From: an uncultured Acidovorax sp.
GTDB lineage: Bacteria > Pseudomonadota > Gammaproteobacteria > Burkholderiales > Burkholderiaceae_C
Reading direction: 5' to 3'
DNA length: 64,000 bases
Assembly: GCA_913774955.1 (NCBI GenBank)
Contig: CAJYKV010000004.1
Location: 1 to 64,000, forward strand
In this document: positions 34,241-43,656 of the stretch, one piece after another
Layout of the letters: each line of letters opens with the position of its first letter
Position numbering within the stretch: position 1 is the stretch's first letter
The notes under the pieces: generated by a model
What the model saw: only the letters and a program-made list of their open reading frames with translations
Told to the model about the DNA's origin: nothing
Databases searched by the model: none
Translations under genes and position numbers: made by a program

Positions 34241-35551
34241 TTACTTGCGCGCGTTGACGAGGAAGCCCTGTACGGGCTGGTCGCCTTCGTAGCGCAGCAC
34301 GAGGTCTTCGATCTCCACGGACGTGAAGCCCGCCTCGCGGCACACGGCCATGGCGTGGTTGCGCTTGTGGGCGTAGCGGCCATTGGCCTGCAGCACGAGG
34401 TCGGGACCGTCTTCGGGTGCGGCCTCGCACGAGAACAGGAAGTCGCCGTGCGGCACGATCAGCCGGAAGGCGTCGGGCACGGTGTCCGTGAGATCGCCCG
34501 CATAGATGAACACGTCCAGCGCCGCCACTACCTCGTAGGTGGAGTCGGGCGTGTCGCGCAGCGCGTCCAGCAGGTTCGCGTTGTGGAATCGGTCGTACAC
34601 GTTGTGGCGCGCTGCCTGCTCGATCATCTTCATGGAAATGTCCACGCCGATGAGGAAGCCGTCGAGGCGGCCCAGGCACACGCCCAGCAGGCCGGTGCCG
34701 CAGCCCAGGTCCAGCACGTTGAGGTGCTTGTCGGGGTAGCGCGCGAGGATCTTCTCCGCGGCGATCTTCGGCAGCTTGTACTTGAGGCCGGCGACCATGT
34801 GCTGGTCGTAGAGGCTCGCGAGGCTGTCGAACATCGCGCGATGCAGTTCCGGCGGCTGGTGCTGCGGCGTGACGCCGTGGGCGATGGCGGTGTAGTAGGC
34901 CACCACCGAGTCGCCGGGCGCGAGTTCCATCAGCGCCGTGGTGTCGGCCACGGCCTGCGCCGGCTTGCCGGCGGCGATGCAGGCCTTCACGCGGCCGAGG
35001 CGGGACTCCGCATCCTGCGGGTTCTCGTCGATGAGCGCGCCCCAGGTTTCCAGCGCCTCGCCATGGTTGCCCTGGTCACCCAGGTCGCGCGCGAGCAGGC
35101 GGCGCAGCTGCACGTCGCCCGGCACCAGCACCAGGCCCCGGCGCAGGTGGCGAACGGCCATGTCGAGGTGGCCCGCGCGGTGGGCGATGTCCACCACGCC
35201 TGCGAGCACCACGAGATCGGTCGGATGGGTCAGGGCCAGCTTCTCGGCCAGCTCCACGGCCTCGCGCAGCTGGTTCTGGCGCGCATGGAGCAGGGCGAAT
35301 TCGAGCTGGCCGGGGGCCCACTCGGGTGCCAGGGTCACGGCGCGGCGCAGCCCGTCGAAGGCCTTCGGAATGTTGCCCGCCTTTTCGGCCATGAGACCCG
35401 CGAGCATGAACACCCGCGGATCGTTGGGCAGTGTGCGCTGCGCCTGGTTCAGCGTGAGCGCGGCCTGCTGCAGTTCGCCGCGCGAGATCTGCTCGCGCGC
35501 CGTTTCGAGGTGTTGGCGGTTCGGGTCGGTGGGGGTTGCAGTGGCGCTCAT
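34241..35551 (-). CDS. TPR-repeat SAM-dependent methyltransferase
   Basis: Residues about 10-205 of this 436-residue protein are tetratricopeptide-like helices (QQAALTLNQAQRTLPNDPRV, EAVELAEKLALTHPTDLVV). Residues about 245-430 form a class I methyltransferase, with SAM-binding motif NVLDLGCGTGLLG and acidic GVDISMKMIEQA. The combination occurs in a conserved proteobacterial family of putative protein or small-molecule methyltransferases with no established substrate. The start at 35551 (MSATATPTD) was chosen; 10 extra residues are possible from an upstream Met. Confidence 0.82.
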   Translation of the reverse strand: MSATATPTDPNRQHLETAREQISRGELQQAALTLNQAQRTLPNDPRVFMLAGLMAEKAGNIPKAFDGLRRAVTLAPEWAPGQLEFALLHARQNQLREAVELAEKLALTHPTDLVVLAGVVDIAHRAGHLDMAVRHLRRGLVLVPGDVQLRRLLARDLGDQGNHGEALETWGALIDENPQDAESRLGRVKACIAAGKPAQAVADTTALMELAPGDSVVAYYTAIAHGVTPQHQPPELHRAMFDSLASLYDQHMVAGLKYKLPKIAAEKILARYPDKHLNVLDLGCGTGLLGVCLGRLDGFLIGVDISMKMIEQAARHNVYDRFHNANLLDALRDTPDSTYEVVAALDVFIYAGDLTDTVPDAFRLIVPHGDFLFSCEAAPEDGPDLVLQANGRYAHKRNHAMAVCREAGFTSVEIEDLVLRYEGDQPVQGFLVNARK

Positions 35552-35644
35552 GTCTCGTGCTGAAAATAGAGAGCCGGGCACGGGGCCCGGCTGCAGGGAA
35601 TCACGGGATTATCCCGGATTCGCCCGCAGCGCCGCGGGCCGGTT

Positions 35645-36982
35645 TCAGCGGCGGCCCGACAGTTCGCGGCCGGCGAGGTCCACCAGCACGCCGTCGTCGT
35701 TCGCGAGCTCCCAGAACATCACGCCGCGCAGCCCGCCGAGCTTCACCAGAAGGGTCTTGTCGCGCACGCTCTCCGGGCCGTCCAGCGTCCAGAACGTGGT
35801 GCCGTCAAAGAGCCACGCGGAGCGGGACCAGGCATCCCAGTGCCGCGTGTATCCCTGCTTCTTGATCAGGTTGCGGTAATCCTCGAAGCTGCTTTCGTAG
35901 GTGCCCGGGGCCGGGCCCGTCGACATCTGGTAGAGGCCGTCGTTCGTCGCCGGCAGCCCCGTCCAGCCGCGCGAATAGAGCGGGATGCCCAGCACGAGCC
36001 GGGACGCCGGAACGCCCGCCTTCAGATAGCGTTCGACGGTTTCCACCACGGTCAGCCCCTCGGCGCGGTCCGGATCGCGCGGGCTGGGCAGGAGCGCCGC
36101 ATGGAAATTGGCGCGCAGCTCCAGCGAGTTGTGCATGTCGTAGGTCATGAGGTTGATGAAGTCCACCGTGCGGGCGATGGCCGGCAGTTCGAGCTTGCTG
36201 CTGGCGTCCTTCGGGGACGGCGCCGCGACGGTCAGGCGCAGCGACGGGTCGATGGCGTCGAGCTGGCGGCGGAACTCCTGCAGCAGGAGCGTGAAATTCC
36301 GGGTGTCTTCCGGCCGTACGATGTTGCCGGGCGCGCCTTCGGCGGCGACGAATTCCCAGTCCAGGTCGATGCCCGAGAACAGGCCGGCGGCAGGACCGTC
36401 GCCCTCGCCCTTCTGCGCGGGATCGGTGCGGCCACGGATGAAGAGGTCGATGCACGACTTGACCATCGTGCGGCGCGATGCCTCGGTCAGGGCCGCGTCG
36501 GAGAACCACTTGGAGCCGTTCCAGCCGCCCAGCGAGACCACCAGCCGCAGGTCCGGGTGGCTGCGCTTGAGCGCGCGCAGTTGCTGGAAGTTGCCACGCA
36601 GCGGCTGGCTCTCGTCCACCGCGACGCCGTCGACGCTCTCCTGCGCCGTCCAGGGCCGCTCCACGTCGGCCCAGGCGTCGCCGAGCTGGCAGCCGATCGC
36701 GCCGGTGCCGTCCGCATTCGCGGGCTGCACGTTGCCGAAGGCGTAGTTGATGGTCGTGAGCCACTGCAGGGCAGGCTGCGCGGCGAGGTCTTTGACCGTG
36801 TAGCCGCGGTCGTACATGCCCCACGAGGTGAAGTAGGCCACGACCTCGCGGGCGGGCGAGGCCGGCGTGGCCTGGCGGACCAGCGTCTGCGGGAGGGAGG
36901 GCTGTGCGAAGGCGGAGGCCGCGGAGAGCAGGGCGGCGGATACCAGCCGGGTCAGGCCCGGCGTGCGATGAGGGAAACGCAT
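35645..36982 (-). CDS. Secreted GH18 chitinase
   Basis: The 445-residue protein has a signal peptide ending near SAASAFA (about residue 26). The GH18 barrel shows VVSLGGW at about 148-154 and the catalytic motif FSGIDLDWEF, with acid/base Glu210 and Asp206/Asp208; the outermost Asp of D-x-x-D-x-D-x-E is Ser203. FINLMTYDMHNS and FWELANDDG fit later substrate-binding strands. It would hydrolyse chitin outside the cytoplasm. There is no chitin-binding module. The promoter region on this strand holds no PIP box. The Ser substitution lies at the least critical position of the motif. Confidence 0.88.
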   Translation of the reverse strand: MRFPHRTPGLTRLVSAALLSAASAFAQPSLPQTLVRQATPASPAREVVAYFTSWGMYDRGYTVKDLAAQPALQWLTTINYAFGNVQPANADGTGAIGCQLGDAWADVERPWTAQESVDGVAVDESQPLRGNFQQLRALKRSHPDLRLVVSLGGWNGSKWFSDAALTEASRRTMVKSCIDLFIRGRTDPAQKGEGDGPAAGLFSGIDLDWEFVAAEGAPGNIVRPEDTRNFTLLLQEFRRQLDAIDPSLRLTVAAPSPKDASSKLELPAIARTVDFINLMTYDMHNSLELRANFHAALLPSPRDPDRAEGLTVVETVERYLKAGVPASRLVLGIPLYSRGWTGLPATNDGLYQMSTGPAPGTYESSFEDYRNLIKKQGYTRHWDAWSRSAWLFDGTTFWTLDGPESVRDKTLLVKLGGLRGVMFWELANDDGVLVDLAGRELSGRR

Positions 36983-37091
36983 GTGCGAAGCTCCTTGGGT
37001 GAGGGAGCTCGCACTCTGCGGGCCACGGCCGAGCCGGTCAATGCAGCGCCATGCATGCAATGGTGCGGGTGGCGCTTTGGTTTGCGTGCCT

Positions 37092-38207
37092 TCAGGCGAA
37101 AACGCCTGCCGTCTCCTGCATGCGCGCCGATACCTCGCCCAGGTGGTGCAGCGTGTCGCCCCAGGTCATTTCCAGCTGCGTGAGCTTCTTGAAGTAGTGG
37201 CTCCCGATGTACTCGTCGGTCACGCCGATGCCGCCGTGCAACTGCACCGATTGCTGTCCCACGAAGCGCATCGACTGGCCCAGCTGCACCTTGGCGCGTG
37301 CGAGCGCGCGGCGGCGCTCGTCGGCCGGCGCGCCGAGCTTCAGGCTGGCGTAGTAGCTCATCGAGCGCGCCAGTTCCAGCTGCATCTTCATGTCGGCCAC
37401 GCGGTGGCGCAGCGCCTGGAAGCTCGCGATCGGCACGCCGAACTGCTTGCGCTGGTTCATGTAGTCCACGGTGAGCGCGACGGTCTGGTCCATCACGCCC
37501 ACGGCCTCGGCGCAGGCGGCGGCGATGCCGATGTCCACCGCGAGCTCGAGTGCCGCCAGCCCGTCTTCCGCGACCAGCGTGGCCGGCGCGCCGTCGAACC
37601 GCACCTCCGCGGAGCGGCTGCCGTCCTGCGTCACGTAGCCGCGCGTGGCCACGCCCTGGGCACTGCGTTCGATGGCGAAGAGCGCGATGCGGCCCTGGTG
37701 CTGCGCCGGCACCAGGAACGCATCGGCCTGGTCGCCCGCGGGCACGAGGCTCTTGGTGCCCGACACCGTGATGCCGTCGCCCGAGCCGGTGGCCTGGGCT
37801 TCGCACACGTCCAGCCGGTAGCGCGCCTTGCGCTCCTGGTGCGCCAGCACCACCAGCGCCTCGCCGCTCGCGATGCGCGGCAGCCACCCGGCCTGCACGG
37901 CGTCCGGCGCGCACTGCGCCAGCACGGCGCTCGCCACGAAGGTCTGCGCCAGCGGCTCCAGCACGATGCCGCGGCCCAGTTCTTCCATGGCCACCATCGC
38001 ATCCACCGCGCCCTGGCCCAGCCCGTCGTGCGCCTCCGGCACGGTCAGCGCCGTCAGGCCCAGCTCCGCCAGTTCGCTGTAGGCCGCCCGGTCGAAACCG
38101 CCCGCCGCCACGATGCCGCGGCGCCGCTCGAACGTATAGCCCTTGTCCACCCAGCGCCGCACCGCATCGCGCAGGGATTGCTGGTCTTCAGAAAAATCGA
38201 AATCCAT
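37092..38207 (-). CDS. Acyl-CoA dehydrogenase family protein (small partner)
   Basis: The 371-residue flavoenzyme-type protein opens MDFDFSEDQQSLRDAVRRW and contains the ACAD segments MNQRKQFGVPIASFQALRHRVADM and QLHGGIGVTDEY near its C-terminus. It resembles the smaller subunit of paired dehydrogenases such as pimeloyl-CoA dehydrogenase. It lies 150 bp downstream of a second ACAD gene on the same strand, and the two probably form a heteromer oxidising acyl-CoA to enoyl-CoA with an ETF acceptor. The substrate is unknown. Confidence 0.85.
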   Translation of the reverse strand: MDFDFSEDQQSLRDAVRRWVDKGYTFERRRGIVAAGGFDRAAYSELAELGLTALTVPEAHDGLGQGAVDAMVAMEELGRGIVLEPLAQTFVASAVLAQCAPDAVQAGWLPRIASGEALVVLAHQERKARYRLDVCEAQATGSGDGITVSGTKSLVPAGDQADAFLVPAQHQGRIALFAIERSAQGVATRGYVTQDGSRSAEVRFDGAPATLVAEDGLAALELAVDIGIAAACAEAVGVMDQTVALTVDYMNQRKQFGVPIASFQALRHRVADMKMQLELARSMSYYASLKLGAPADERRRALARAKVQLGQSMRFVGQQSVQLHGGIGVTDEYIGSHYFKKLTQLEMTWGDTLHHLGEVSARMQETAGVFA

Positions 38208-38282
38208 GGTGTGTCTCCAAAAGCCGTCCAGAGCAGGGCGCTCATGCGACCCCTTCAAAATTCAGCGAAGCGCATGCTGGAA

Positions 38283-38299
38283 CCCCCTCGCGGAGGGGG
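38283..38299. terminator. GC-rich hairpin between two acyl-CoA dehydrogenase genes
   Basis: CCCCCTC (38283-38289) and GAGGGGG (38293-38299) form a 7-bp stem with a 3-nt loop. It lies 59 bp beyond the stop of the upstream dehydrogenase gene on the minus strand. No T-run follows, so it may be a processing or pausing site rather than a full terminator. Confidence 0.35.
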
Positions 38300-38324
38300 C
38301 ACGGGGGAGCCGTGCGTCATCGCG

Positions 38325-38394
38325 CCAGCGAAACATCGTCGCTCCCCGGAAGCAAAATCAGCCCAGCACCGTCTGAGCGACGATGTTTCGCTGG
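38325..38394. repeat. 19-bp inverted repeat across the end of an ACAD gene
   Basis: A perfect 19-bp arm at 38325-38343 (CCAGCGAAACATCGTCGCT) is repeated in inverted form at 38376-38394. The right arm lies inside the dehydrogenase reading frame and encodes part of its last residues (RNIVAQ). The left arm lies beyond the stop codon at 38358-38360. The RNA would fold into a long stem with a 32-nt loop around the stop codon. The non-coding arm looks like an inverted copy of coding sequence. Confidence 0.7.
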
Positions 38395-39563
38395 ACTTCG
38401 TTGCTCCCCCCGTAGATCGTGGTCTTGCGGAGGTTGAAGTAGGTCGACGCCAGCGGCGCGTTCGCCACCGTGCCGCCCGGGTAGCCGCCCAGCGCGCCCA
38501 TGGCCGCATCGCCCTGCCAGCCCGCCTCCATGGCCTCTTCGATGAAGGGCAGGGAATAGGGCCCGGCGGCGAGCATCATGAGCTCGGCATAGCGCTGCTG
38601 GATTTCGCTGCCCTTGATCTTGAGCAGGCCGGCGATGTCGAGAGAGTTCTTGCCCGATTTCTCGGCCGACAGCACTCGCAGCACCAGCATTTCCAGCGCC
38701 ACGATGTCCACTTCGAGCAGCGCGATCTGGTCGCGGAAGCGCAGGTCGTCCCACACGCCCTCGGTCCTGGCGATGCGCTTCAAGCGCTCCAGCTCGCGCT
38801 TGCTGCGGTTCACGTCGGCGATGTTGGTGCGCTCGTGGGAGAGCAGGTGCTTGGCGTAGGTCCAGCCCTTGTTCTCCTCGCCGATCAGGTTCTCGGCCGG
38901 CACTTCGACGTTGTCGAAGAACACCTCGTTGACTTCGCACTCGCCGTCCAGCAGCTTGATCGGCCGCACGGTGACGCCGGGCGACTTCATGTCCAGCAGC
39001 AGGAAGCTGATGCCGGTCTGCGGCTTGCCCTCGGTGCTGGTGCGCACGAGGTTGAACATCCAGTCGCCGTATTGGCCGAGCGTGGTCCAGGTCTTCTGTC
39101 CGTTGACGATGTACTTGTCGCCGCGGCGCTCGGCGCGGGTCTTGAGGCTGGCGAGGTCCGAGCCCGAGCCGGGCTCGCTGTAGCCCTGGCTCCACCAGAC
39201 TTCGCCGCTCGCGATGCCCGGCAGGAAGCGCTGTTGCTGCTCGGGCGAGCCGAAGGCCATGATGACCGGTGCCACCATCACCGGGCCGAACGGCACGATG
39301 CGCGGTGCGCCGGCCAGCGCGCACTCCTCCTCGAACAGGTGCTTCTGCACGGCCGTCCAGCCGGGGCCGCCGAACTGCTTGGGCCAGCCGAAGCCCAGCC
39401 AGCCCTTCTTGCCGAGGATCTTGGCCCAACCCTGCAGGTCGTCGCGCGTCAGGCGCAGGGCGTTGTGCACCTTGTGCGCGGTCTCGGCCGGCAGGTGTTC
39501 GCGGACCCACGCGCGAATCTCTTCGCGGAAGGCCTGTTCTTCGGGGGTGAAAGCAAGGTCCAT
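38358..39563 (-). CDS. Acyl-CoA dehydrogenase family protein (large partner)
   Basis: The 401-residue acyl-CoA dehydrogenase begins MDLAFTPEEQAFREEIRAW. FAD and substrate motifs include WWSQGYSEPGSGSDLASLKT and the C-terminal IYGGSNEVQRNIVAQ; TWTTLGQYGDW is the usual flavin strand. It matches the larger subunit of pimeloyl-CoA dehydrogenase-like pairs. The small-partner gene follows on the same strand, so a two-gene operon is likely, interrupted by 150 bp with two hairpins. The role is beta-oxidation-type degradation of a dicarboxylic or branched acyl-CoA, by inference. Confidence 0.9.
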   Translation of the reverse strand: MDLAFTPEEQAFREEIRAWVREHLPAETAHKVHNALRLTRDDLQGWAKILGKKGWLGFGWPKQFGGPGWTAVQKHLFEEECALAGAPRIVPFGPVMVAPVIMAFGSPEQQQRFLPGIASGEVWWSQGYSEPGSGSDLASLKTRAERRGDKYIVNGQKTWTTLGQYGDWMFNLVRTSTEGKPQTGISFLLLDMKSPGVTVRPIKLLDGECEVNEVFFDNVEVPAENLIGEENKGWTYAKHLLSHERTNIADVNRSKRELERLKRIARTEGVWDDLRFRDQIALLEVDIVALEMLVLRVLSAEKSGKNSLDIAGLLKIKGSEIQQRYAELMMLAAGPYSLPFIEEAMEAGWQGDAAMGALGGYPGGTVANAPLASTYFNLRKTTIYGGSNEVQRNIVAQTVLG

Positions 39564-39630
39564 GCGGTGTCTCCGTGTGAGCGCCGACGTGGCCGGCGCG
39601 ATACCGCAATTTGTAGCACGGTCGTGCTTT

Positions 39631-40338
39631 TTATGGCTGTCCGGGGAGCGACACCCCGAGCTGTCCGCACAGCGCCGCGAGCGATCCGCGCAGCGCGGCC
39701 ACTTCGGCTTCCAGTGCCGCCACGCGTTCGGCCAGCGCCGAGTCGGTGGTGCGCGTGGAGGAGGCCGTGGAGGCGGAGGCCGTGGCCTGGGCGGCCTGCG
39801 TGGCCATGTCGGCAGCGCTGAGAGGTCCGCAGAGCAGGTGCGTCCAGCGTGGCTCCCGGGCGCCCGGCGCACGCGGCAGCAGGGCCACCAGGGGGCCTCC
39901 CTTGTCCTCGCTGCGCGACTGCAGCTCGTCCAGGAAGGCCTCCACCGAGGAAATGTCCGCGAAGCGGTGCCAGCGCTCGGCATTGATGCGCAGCTCGCCG
40001 GCCGTCTGCGGGCCGCGCAGCATCAACAGGCCGAGCAGGGCGGCCGACTGGTCGGGCACGCCCACCGCACGCGTGAAGTTGTGCTCCCAGCGCGTGGTGC
40101 GCTGGCCCCCGATCTCCACCACCATGGCGCGGCGCCGCAGGCTGTCCAGCGCCTCCTGCACCTCGGCATCCGACAGCGTGGTGACCGGATCGCGGCTGGA
40201 TTTCTGGTTGCAGCCCGTCACCACCGCGTTCAGCGTGAGCGGGTAGCTGTCGGGCACGGTGCGGGCCTTTTCCATCAGGGTGCCGAGCACGCGGGCTTCG
40301 GCGGCGTCGAGGGGCTGCAGGCGGGGATCGAAGGGCAT
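39631..40338 (-). CDS. YceH-family (DUF480, UPF0502) protein
   Basis: The 235-residue protein has an N-terminal region [44 protein letters not shown] that is diagnostic of DUF480. The fold is two winged-helix domains (about 10-90 and 95-170). The C-terminal tail is a short Ala/Glu-rich heptad segment ([19 protein letters not shown]), likely a coiled coil. The biochemical role of this family is not established. The gene is divergent from purN. Confidence 0.87.
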   Translation of the reverse strand: MPFDPRLQPLDAAEARVLGTLMEKARTVPDSYPLTLNAVVTGCNQKSSRDPVTTLSDAEVQEALDSLRRRAMVVEIGGQRTTRWEHNFTRAVGVPDQSAALLGLLMLRGPQTAGELRINAERWHRFADISSVEAFLDELQSRSEDKGGPLVALLPRAPGAREPRWTHLLCGPLSAADMATQAAQATASASTASSTRTTDSALAERVAALEAEVAALRGSLAALCGQLGVSLPGQP

Positions 40339-40409
40339 GGCGGGTCCGGTCGTGAGGTAACGGGGCAGTAAAGCGGGAGAAAGAGGGACGCGGCGATAAT
40401 CCGCGCCCC

Positions 40410-41000
40410 ATGAAGAACATCGTGATTTTGATCTCGGGCGGAGGCTCCAACATGGCAGCCATCGTGCGGGCCGCGCGCGCGCACGACTGGGCGGGCCGCC
40501 ATGGCGTGCGCGTGGCCGCCGTGCTGAGCAACCGGGCCGACGCGGCCGGCCTCGCCTGGGCGCGGCAGGAGGGCATCGCCACCGGCGCCGTGGACCACAA
40601 GGCCCATGCCACGCGCGAAGCCTTCGACGCCGCGCTCGCCGAGCACATCGATGCGCACGACCCGGCCCTGGTAGTGCTCGCGGGCTTCATGCGCATCCTG
40701 ACGCCAGGGTTCGTGGCGCACTATGCGGGGCGGCTGGTCAACATCCACCCTTCATTGCTGCCGGCCTTTCCGGGCCTGCACACCCACCAGCGCGCGATCG
40801 ACGCGGGCTGCAGGGTGGCGGGCGCGACGGTGCACCTCGTCACGCCCGAGCTGGATGCGGGCCCGATCCTGGCCCAGGGCGTGGTGCCCGTGCTGCCGGG
40901 CGATTCGGCGGGCGTGCTGGCCGAGCGCGTGCTGGCGCAGGAGCACGCGATCTACCCGCCCGCCGTGCTGCAGTTGCTGCTGGCCGGTACCGGCCGTTGA
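40410..41000 (+). CDS. purN: Phosphoribosylglycinamide formyltransferase 1
   Basis: The 196-residue cytoplasmic enzyme transfers a formyl group from 10-formyl-THF to GAR in the third step of purine synthesis. It shows SGGGSNM near the N-terminus, the catalytic [20 protein letters not shown] with Asn/His, and [19 protein letters not shown] with the catalytic Asp. Length is typical of PurN. The ATG at 40410 precedes the conserved [13 protein letters not shown] strand directly. The gene stands alone, without its usual partner purM. Confidence 0.95.
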   Translation: MKNIVILISGGGSNMAAIVRAARAHDWAGRHGVRVAAVLSNRADAAGLAWARQEGIATGAVDHKAHATREAFDAALAEHIDAHDPALVVLAGFMRILTPGFVAHYAGRLVNIHPSLLPAFPGLHTHQRAIDAGCRVAGATVHLVTPELDAGPILAQGVVPVLPGDSAGVLAERVLAQEHAIYPPAVLQLLLAGTGR

Positions 41001-41038
41001 GGCTTCGGCCACCGAACTGCCGGCCGCCTGCCTGCCCT

Positions 41039-41596
41039 TCAGAGCGTGGAGATGACCTTCTCGGCCCCGCTGCCTTGCAGCAGGTCCTGGGAGACCAGCG
41101 CCTGGTGCGAGTCCGTCGGGTGGATCACCACGGCCCAGTACCCGGCCCGCAGCGACGAGCGCACCTGCGAGATCAGCCGGATGTGGTCCGGGCGCAGCGT
41201 CACCAGCCCGCCCGCCATCAGCCCGAAGGTGGTCGCGAAGCCGACGATGGCGACGAAGGCCAGCAGGGGGCTGCCCGCCACCATCGGCTGGCCGCCGCGC
41301 AGCAGCCAGGCATAGAAGAGCACGCCCACCACGGCGCCGGCGATCCCGGTCACGAGGTGCGAGCGCACCAGGGTGCGGAAGATGCCGGCCTGCTCGGGCT
41401 CCAGGCTGCGCGCGACCAGGTCGCGGCGGGAAGCGCGCGCGTCCTGCGGGCCCAGCAGCCGCACCTGCGTGCGCTGCATGCCGGGCAGCCGCAGCGCGCG
41501 GCCGACCATGGCGTCGGCCTGGTCGCGTTCGGTATAGATGCCGGCGACCTTGGTGAGCGATTTCTCGCCGAACATTCCCTGCAGCAGATGGTCCAT
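41039..41596 (-). CDS. Conserved hypothetical protein with two membrane segments
   Basis: The 185-residue protein has an N-terminal soluble part (about 1-85) with TERDQADAMVGRAL, similar in style to general-stress or heat-induced proteins that bear a low-complexity repeat. Two membrane helices follow (about 98-115 and 127-147, GIAGAVVGVLFYAWLL and LLAFVAIVGFATTFGLMAGG), then a cytoplasmic tail ending GSGAEKVISTL. I do not recognise a named family. The start MDHLLQGMF at 41596 is chosen over an upstream Met. It converges on purN with a 38-bp gap. Confidence 0.65.
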   Translation of the reverse strand: MDHLLQGMFGEKSLTKVAGIYTERDQADAMVGRALRLPGMQRTQVRLLGPQDARASRRDLVARSLEPEQAGIFRTLVRSHLVTGIAGAVVGVLFYAWLLRGGQPMVAGSPLLAFVAIVGFATTFGLMAGGLVTLRPDHIRLISQVRSSLRAGYWAVVIHPTDSHQALVSQDLLQGSGAEKVISTL

Positions 41597-41884
41597 GGTG
41601 GATTTCCTCGTGTCGAAACGGCCCTGGGAGGGCAGACGGCGCGGGCGCTCGGGCGGCACGGTGGATGCAGGCGGAGCGCGGCGTCGCGAATGCCTCCAAG
41701 GTAAGGCGCGAGGGCGGGGCGGGCCTGTAGGACGCCGGCGGCGCGGTTTCCCGGCACACGCCTTGCACAGAGGAAGGAGGGAGGCCCCGCAGCGTGCCGG
41801 AAAGGCTGGCCCGTGGCATGGGCAGCTCGGGTTCGTCTGGTGCTTCGGTGGTGCGGCTGCAGGGGACCGTCGCTGGCGGTGGGC

Positions 41885-42154
41885 TCAGCCCGCGTCCGCC
41901 GCCTGCCCGACGAATTCGAAACGGGGCCGCTGCTGTCCGTCGATCGTCACCGTCTCCGCGAACATCGCCGCGGGCCGCACCCACAGGCCGCGCTCGCCGT
42001 AGAGCGCGCGGTACACCGTCATCGGCTCCAGTGTCTCGCTGTGCCGGGCCGTGCCCACCACGTCGTAGAGCATGCCCTTGTAATGCCGGTAGAGGCCGGG
42101 GGGCGTGGGAGGCAGGGGTGGCAGTTCGCCGTCGGGATGGGAGGGGCTGTGCAT
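41885..42154 (-). CDS. DUF1653 domain protein
   Basis: The 89-residue protein has GLYRHYKGMLYDVVGTARHSETLEPMTVYRALYGERGLWVRPAAMF, which is the complete DUF1653 signature. The fold is small and beta-rich; the function of the family is unknown. The start MHSPSHPDG at 42154 is preferred; a longer frame upstream overlaps the divergent methyltransferase gene. The 288 bp between this gene and the one at 41039 contains no feature I can name. Confidence 0.85.
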   Translation of the reverse strand: MHSPSHPDGELPPLPPTPPGLYRHYKGMLYDVVGTARHSETLEPMTVYRALYGERGLWVRPAAMFAETVTIDGQQRPRFEFVGQAADAG

Positions 42155-42221
42155 GGCCGGATTGTGCGCGCGGCCGGCGGGGCTTCGGCCGTGCGGGGCG
42201 CGCGGATGGGACAATCCCCCC

Positions 42222-43496
42222 ATGCACCCGAAAGCCCTTCTGGACGCCTGCGCCGAACTCGTCAGGCTCACCCTCCAATTCGAACACCCCGCCGATGCCG
42301 TCGTGTCCCGCTATTTCCGGGACCACCGCTCCCTCGGCCCGCGCGAGCGGGCCACCCTCGCCGAAACCGCCTACACCGTGCTGCGCAAGAAGCTGCTGTT
42401 CGAGCAGCTCGCGCGCTCCGGCTCGGGTCCGCGCGAGCGGCGCCTCGCCATCCTGGGCTTCCACGGCCCGCGCGACTTCCTCAAGAGCGCGCTCAGCGAT
42501 GCCGAGAAGGTCTGGCTCGACCAGTGCGACGCCGTGCCGGCGGCAGACCTGCTGGAGCCCCACCGCCACAACCTGCCCGAATGGCTGGTGCAGCCGCTCA
42601 AGCGGCAGGTGGGCAACGGTTTCTGGGCCCTGGCCGAGAGCCTGGCCCAGCCGGCGCCGCTCGATCTGCGCGTCAACGACCTGAATGCCAAGCGCGCCGA
42701 CGTGCAGAAGGAACTCGCCAAGGCCGGCATTCCCGCCGTGCCCACGCCGTATTCGCCCTGGGGCCTGCGCGTGGACGGCAAGCCGCCGCTCACCAAGCTG
42801 GACGCGTTCGTGCGCGGAGCCATCGAGGTGCAGGACGAAGGCTCCCAGCTGCTCGCGCTGCTGCTGCAGCCGCGCCGCGGCGAGATGGTGGTGGACTTCT
42901 GCGCGGGCGCGGGAGGCAAGACGCTCGCCATCGGCGCGGCCATGCGCAGCACCGGCCGGCTGTACGCGTTCGACGTATCGGCGCACCGGCTCGACGCGCT
43001 CAAGCCCCGCCTGGCGCGCAGCGGCCTCTCCAACGTGCATCCCGCCGCGATCGCGCACGAGCGCGACGATCGCATCAAGCGGCTGGCCGGCAAGATCGAC
43101 CGCGTGCTGGTCGATGCACCCTGCTCCGGCCTGGGGACGCTGCGCCGCAATCCCGACCTGAAATGGCGCCAGTCGCCCCAGGCGGTGCAGGAGCTGGTCG
43201 CCAAGCAGACCGCCATCCTGCAGAGCGCCGCACGCCTGCTCAAGCCGGGCGGCCGCCTGGTGTATGCCACCTGCAGCATCCTCCCGGAGGAAAACGAGGG
43301 TATCGCGGACGCCTTCACTGCGGCACATTCCGACTTCGTGGCGGAAGACGTGGGCGCGCTGCTCGAGCAGCTCAAAGTGCAGGATGCCGCATCGCTGTGC
43401 AGCGGCGGCGCCACGGGCACTGGCTATCTGCGGCTCTGGCCCCATCTCCACCAGACGGACGGCTTCTTCGCCGCCGTCTGGACTCGCAAGGGTTGA
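42222..43496 (+). CDS. RsmB/NOP family RNA m5C methyltransferase
   Basis: The 424-residue protein has a SAM-binding motif VVDFCAGAGGKTLAIGAAM and the two cysteine motifs of RNA m5C methyltransferases: VDAPCSGLGTLRRNPDLKWR (motif IV) and YATCSILPEENE (motif VI). The N-terminal domain is shorter than the NusB-like domain of RsmB, so it may be a paralogue acting on rRNA or tRNA. Assignment to the family is secure; the target base is unknown. It is divergent from the DUF1653 gene. Confidence 0.88.
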   Translation: MHPKALLDACAELVRLTLQFEHPADAVVSRYFRDHRSLGPRERATLAETAYTVLRKKLLFEQLARSGSGPRERRLAILGFHGPRDFLKSALSDAEKVWLDQCDAVPAADLLEPHRHNLPEWLVQPLKRQVGNGFWALAESLAQPAPLDLRVNDLNAKRADVQKELAKAGIPAVPTPYSPWGLRVDGKPPLTKLDAFVRGAIEVQDEGSQLLALLLQPRRGEMVVDFCAGAGGKTLAIGAAMRSTGRLYAFDVSAHRLDALKPRLARSGLSNVHPAAIAHERDDRIKRLAGKIDRVLVDAPCSGLGTLRRNPDLKWRQSPQAVQELVAKQTAILQSAARLLKPGGRLVYATCSILPEENEGIADAFTAAHSDFVAEDVGALLEQLKVQDAASLCSGGATGTGYLRLWPHLHQTDGFFAAVWTRKG

Positions 43497-43656
43497 ACGG
43501 CCGGTCGCACGGGTAGTGCAGGAAAAGCCGCACGGCGTGCGGTTCCTATGCAACTTCCGCACTCCATCGGCTTCTAAAATCCGCGAACTGCTCACGCCTG
43601 GATGGTGCGGAGCAGCCTTTCATCGTCCATCCGTCCGTTTCGCCAAAGGCTTTTCC

